Origin: Ruminococcaceae bacterium UBA1865
Lineage (GTDB): Bacteria; Bacillota; Clostridia; Oscillospirales; Acutalibacteraceae
Direction of reading: 5' to 3'
NCBI GenBank assembly: GCA_002338255.1
Contig: DDHX01000065.1
Location: 11,873 to 20,073 of the forward strand
Length of the DNA stretch: 8,201 nucleotides
The position numbers were made by a program, and so were the translations under genes. The notes beneath the pieces are model-generated. The model had not been told where the DNA came from. It did no database searches and worked only from the letters and a program-made list of their open reading frames with translations. Below are positions 5,517 to 8,201 of this stretch, one piece after another. Within the stretch, counting starts at the first letter, position 1, and each line of letters opens with the position of its first letter.

Positions 5517-6319
5517 TGAAGGAAAATGATATGCCTGAATGGCTGCTAAAAGACGAAAATTATACTCCGCTATCAGACAAGGATACTTTTATTAATAAAA
5601 GCATCCTATCTTTAATCGGCATTCTCTCTAAAATCAAAATGCAGGGAAGTAATCAAGAAAGTAAATACTATTTAAATACAACCTTAAAGGTTGTATTTAC
5701 GATTCTGCTGATTGTACTTGTTTCCATTGCGAAAAGTTTTATATTTATTGTGATTATCAACGTATATTTACTTGCTGTTTTGAGTTTGATGCAGGCGGAA
5801 AAGATCATTGGGATTTTGAAGGCAAGCTTTGCAATAGCGGTATTTTCGCTGATCATTCTTTTGCCTGCTGCGTTTATGGGCAACTGGTATAGTGTCATCA
5901 TGATACCTTTTAAGACTTTTGCAACTGTGACGGCCATGGGAATTTTATCCCGTTCGACAAGATGGAGTTCCATTACAAGCGCGCTTAAAAGATTTTTTGT
6001 ACCTGATATTTTTATATTTGTTCTGGACATCACGATTAAATACATTGTGATGTTAGGTGATTTTTCGCTCAATATGTTCTATTCTTTAAAACTGAGGTCG
6101 GTCGGCAGAAACAAAAGCAAATATTCGTCGCTTTCAGGAATTGCAGGAACAATGTTTATAAAATCAAAAGAAATGGCTGAAGATATGTATGCCGCCATGG
6201 AGTGCAGGGGTTTTACAGGCGAATACCATGTAAGCAGTCAATTCAAATGCACTTTTGCAGATTATATCTATATTACCATCAATATTGGAATGATATTAAT
6301 TTTTGCGTATTTAGGATGA
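5516..6319 (+). CDS. cbiQ: ECF transporter transmembrane component CbiQ/NikQ (EcfT)
   Basis: CbiQ is the integral membrane coupling subunit that links CbiM to the ATPase CbiO. The 267-residue product has several hydrophobic helices between about residues 58 and 180 and another at the C-terminus (about 251-266). The two cytoplasmic coupling motifs of EcfT proteins are present: LKLRSVG (Arg194-Ser195) and AAMECRGF (Arg231-Gly232). These insert into grooves on the ATPases. The ATG at 5516 overlaps the cbiM stop. An in-frame ATG at 5531 (protein MPEWLL...) has its own AAGGA site at 5519-5523 with seven-base spacing, so either start could be right. A striking inverted repeat lies inside the gene at 5673-5699. 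Sampled rows are strongly AT-rich. Confidence 0.93.
   Translation: MKENDMPEWLLKDENYTPLSDKDTFINKSILSLIGILSKIKMQGSNQESKYYLNTTLKVVFTILLIVLVSIAKSFIFIVIINVYLLAVLSLMQAEKIIGILKASFAIAVFSLIILLPAAFMGNWYSVIMIPFKTFATVTAMGILSRSTRWSSITSALKRFFVPDIFIFVLDITIKYIVMLGDFSLNMFYSLKLRSVGRNKSKYSSLSGIAGTMFIKSKEMAEDMYAAMECRGFTGEYHVSSQFKCTFADYIYITINIGMILIFAYLG
5673..5699. repeat. Near-perfect 27-base palindrome inside cbiQ
   Basis: TAAATACAACCTT at 5673-5685 is followed by a single A and then its exact reverse complement at 5687-5699. In RNA this gives an 11-bp stem with a TTAAA loop. No T-run follows, so it is not an intrinsic terminator. GTAAATAC at 5661-5668 is also complementary to GTATTTAC at 5693-5700 and could compete. 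It codes for LNTTLKVVF at the start of the first membrane helix of CbiQ. Confidence 0.85.
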
Positions 6320-6325
6320 GATAAA

Positions 6326-7111
6326 ATGATTGATATAAAAAACGTTACTTACTCATATTCAGGCATGAACGCATTGAATAATATCAGTATGCACATCGAA
6401 AAGGGTGAATCTATCGCCTTAATGGGACCGAATGGAAGCGGAAAATCTACCTTACTGAAATTAATGAATGGCATTATATCTCCGGATAGCGGCACTTACA
6501 GCTTTAACGGAGAAGAAGTTACACGCAAAAAACTTCAAAACGCGAATTTCTCTAAGCTCTTTCATCAAAAAATCGGCTTTGTATTTCAGAACCCCGATAC
6601 CCAGCTGTTCTGCGCTGATGTTTATGATGAGATTGCTTTTGGTCCAAGACAAATGGGTATGAATGAAACCGATGTGAAAAACAGGGTAAACGATTGTCTT
6701 GATTTGTTAAGTATTCAAGGCTTTGAACATCGGCCTCCTTACCACCTTAGCGGGGGAGAAAGGCATAAGGTAGCCATTGCGTGTGTTTTGGCTTTAAATC
6801 CGGATGTCCTTGTTCTTGATGAGCCAATGAACGGACTTGACCCAAGAACCCAGCGGTGGCTTGTGCAGTTTTTAATGAACCTGAACAAGGCGGGGAAAAC
6901 GTTGATTTCGTCCACGCATAATCTCGAAATGATACAGGAAATCTCAAACAGAGCGATTTTGTTTGATGAAAGTCATTCAATTGTCGCGGATACCGAAACA
7001 GAGAAACTATTGGAAGATATCGAATTGCTCAAAAAAGTTAATTTGGTTGATGAATACTATCATCGGCACGAAGGTGACGGGCATCATCATTTTCATGAGC
7101 ATCCGTTTTAA
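6326..7111 (+). CDS. cbiO: ECF transporter ATPase CbiO/NikO with histidine-rich C-terminus
   Basis: CbiO is the ATP-binding cassette subunit that powers nickel/cobalt uptake; two copies act under CbiQ. All ATPase motifs are intact in the 261-residue product: Walker A GPNGSGKST (34-42), Q-loop Gln88 in FVFQNPDTQLF, signature LSGGE (141-145), Walker B VLVLDEP (161-167) with catalytic Glu166, and switch His198 in SSTHN. The last 16 residues contain seven histidines (HRHEGDGHHHFHEH), a metal-binding-looking tail that fits a nickel or cobalt substrate; what it does is inference. The gene follows the cbiQ stop by six bases, with AGGA at 6313-6316 as a modest ribosome binding site. It is the last gene of the operon, and a strong hairpin terminator follows. 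Confidence 0.95.
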   Translation: MIDIKNVTYSYSGMNALNNISMHIEKGESIALMGPNGSGKSTLLKLMNGIISPDSGTYSFNGEEVTRKKLQNANFSKLFHQKIGFVFQNPDTQLFCADVYDEIAFGPRQMGMNETDVKNRVNDCLDLLSIQGFEHRPPYHLSGGERHKVAIACVLALNPDVLVLDEPMNGLDPRTQRWLVQFLMNLNKAGKTLISSTHNLEMIQEISNRAILFDESHSIVADTETEKLLEDIELLKKVNLVDEYYHRHEGDGHHHFHEHPF

Positions 7112-7133
7112 CAACTTTAGCAAAATTTAATAG

Positions 7134-7178
7134 AGGGCCGCATGGTTACTGAGCTTTCAGTAATTCATGCGGCCCTTT
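7134..7178. terminator. Strong intrinsic terminator between cbiO and psuG
   Basis: AGGGCCGCATG at 7134-7144 pairs perfectly with CATGCGGCCCT at 7166-7176. After a G-U pair and a one-base bulge, TTACTGA (7146-7152) pairs with TCAGTAA (7157-7163) around a four-base loop. Only three T follow on the plus strand; on the minus strand the tail is CTATTAAATTTT. Lying between convergent genes, it probably stops transcription from both sides. The stem is very stable, but the short T-runs make it atypical. Confidence 0.8.
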
Positions 7179-7228
7179 ATGGTGCTGTGCTTATTGGACG
7201 TTATTATAAAAAATCTGTTGATAGACCT

Positions 7229-8149
7229 TTATTTGCAAAATTCCACAGCAATTTTGGAAGCAAGTGCGGCGTTGTTGTAAACCAACTGAATGTTTGCGGC
7301 TAAGCTGCTTCCCTTGGTGATTTTTTGTATTTTATCGAGCAGGAAAGGCGTGGTCTCTTTCCCTTTAATTCCAAGAGACTTTGCCTCTTCGCATGCCTTT
7401 TCAATCGATGCAGAGATGTAATCGTGATCCATTGCATATTGTTCCGGAATCGGGTTTGTTACCAGCATGCCGCCTTTGAGGCCAAGATCTTCTTTCGCAC
7501 GGAATGCATCTGCAATCTCTTTTGGAGTATCTAATTCATAATCAACCTTAAATCCACTTTGGCGCGTATAGAATGCCGGAAGTTCTTTGGTTTGGTAGCC
7601 GATGACAATGACACCTTTTGTCTCTAAATATTCCAGTGTCAGACCAAGGTCGAGAATGGATTTCGCACCTGCGCAAACGACCATAACAGGGGTCATGGCA
7701 AGTTCCTCAAGGTCTGCGGAAATATCCATGGTTGTTTCTGCTCCGCGGTGAACGCCGCCCACGCCGCCTGTTGCAAAGATGGAAACTCCGGCAAGCGCCG
7801 CGATAATCATGGTCGCAGCAACCGTTGTTGCACCGTCTTCACCCCTTGCTGCAAGGATAGGAATATCTCTGCGGCTCGCCTTTGTGACGGCAAGTCCTTT
7901 TTTGCCCAGATGATCGATTTCCTCTTTTGTCAAACCAACACGCAGCTTGCCGCCAATAATGGCGATGGTTGCGGGTACTGCACCGTTCTCGCGGACAACG
8001 GACTCCACATGTAAAGCCGTTTCAACATTCTGGGGATATGGCATACCGTGTGAAATAATAGTGGATTCAAGTGCAACAATTGGTTTACCTTCATCGATTG
8101 CCTTTTGTACCTCAGGGGAAACATCTAAATATTTTTTCAAATTGTTCAT
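7229..8149 (-). CDS. psuG: Pseudouridine-5'-phosphate glycosidase
   Basis: PsuG splits the C-C glycosidic bond of pseudouridine 5'-phosphate to give uracil and ribose 5-phosphate, the second step of pseudouridine breakdown; the enzyme also works in the reverse direction. The 306-residue product matches the YeiN/PsuG family along its whole length. Landmarks are VALESTIISHGMPYPQN (Glu28), VTKASRRD (Lys90), GGVGGVHRGAETTMDISADL (His134 and Asp142, the metal-binding region) and VCAGAKSILDLGLTLEYLET. Lys163 of the last motif corresponds to the lysine that forms the Schiff base with ribose in the Escherichia coli enzyme. AGGAG (8158-8162 on the complement) lies eight bases before the ATG. The partner kinase psuK is not in the window; it may lie upstream beyond 8201 or elsewhere. 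No clear promoter is visible in the 52 bases left before the window edge. Confidence 0.96.
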   Translation of the reverse strand: MNNLKKYLDVSPEVQKAIDEGKPIVALESTIISHGMPYPQNVETALHVESVVRENGAVPATIAIIGGKLRVGLTKEEIDHLGKKGLAVTKASRRDIPILAARGEDGATTVAATMIIAALAGVSIFATGGVGGVHRGAETTMDISADLEELAMTPVMVVCAGAKSILDLGLTLEYLETKGVIVIGYQTKELPAFYTRQSGFKVDYELDTPKEIADAFRAKEDLGLKGGMLVTNPIPEQYAMDHDYISASIEKACEEAKSLGIKGKETTPFLLDKIQKITKGSSLAANIQLVYNNAALASKIAVEFCK

Positions 8150-8201
8150 TACATAAGCTCCTATTCTGAATTTATTTATCTTAATTGGAGAACGCCCGGC
8201 T

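Noticed and set aside
5673..5699. Intrinsic terminator inside cbiQ
   Set aside because: The hairpin is followed by CGATTCTG rather than a T-run, and full-length cbiQ and cbiO follow in operon spacing.
7229..8156. Several plus-strand open frames opposite psuG
   Set aside because: All are antisense to a fully matching PsuG protein and show no independent motif.

Overview
The window looks like a chromosomal segment of a low-to-medium GC Gram-positive, most likely a member of Clostridia (an Oscillospiraceae-type relative is my guess). The evidence is the gene order yggS-sepF-ylmH-divIVA-lspA-rluD, strong GGAGG-type ribosome binding sites, TAATG-coupled genes and a group A ECF metal transporter. 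No phage, transposon, CRISPR, tRNA or rRNA feature is visible.

Layout. (1) Positions 1-2384, plus strand: the end of a YggS-type PLP protein, then sepF, ylmH and divIVA. This is the cell-division block that follows ftsZ in many Firmicutes, here without ylmG between sepF and ylmH. A weak hairpin terminator follows divIVA. (2) Positions 2447-4315, plus strand: lspA (lipoprotein signal peptidase, TTG start), rluD-family pseudouridine synthase (coupled to lspA by TAATG) and a short ComEA-like membrane-anchored helix-hairpin-helix protein. In Bacillus subtilis, ileS and ylyA lie between divIVA and lspA; both are absent here. (3) Positions 4316-4520: an intergenic control region with a near-consensus sigma-A promoter and a leader RNA. 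The leader can fold into a strong intrinsic terminator or into a mutually exclusive antiterminator, so it is very probably a transcription attenuator or riboswitch. I do not recognise its sensing part. (4) Positions 4521-7111, plus strand: cbiM (with a fused CbiN/NikN-like C-terminus), cbiQ and cbiO. Together they encode a complete nickel/cobalt ECF importer, whose ATPase ends in a histidine-rich tail. A strong terminator closes the operon. (5) Positions 7229-8149, minus strand: psuG, pseudouridine-5'-phosphate glycosidase, converging on the transporter operon.

How the genes fit together. The first two blocks are housekeeping: septum assembly and membrane-curvature marking (SepF, DivIVA), RNA or ribosome-associated functions (YlmH, RluD) and lipoprotein maturation (LspA). 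The transporter block is an independently transcribed metal-uptake unit whose expression is probably decided by early termination in its leader. Sampled rows of it are visibly more AT-rich than the ylmH region. PsuG recycles pseudouridine nucleotide; its usual kinase partner PsuK is not in the window. The most interesting unexplained signal is the four-segment switch in the cbiM leader. A near-perfect 27-base palindrome inside cbiQ comes next.
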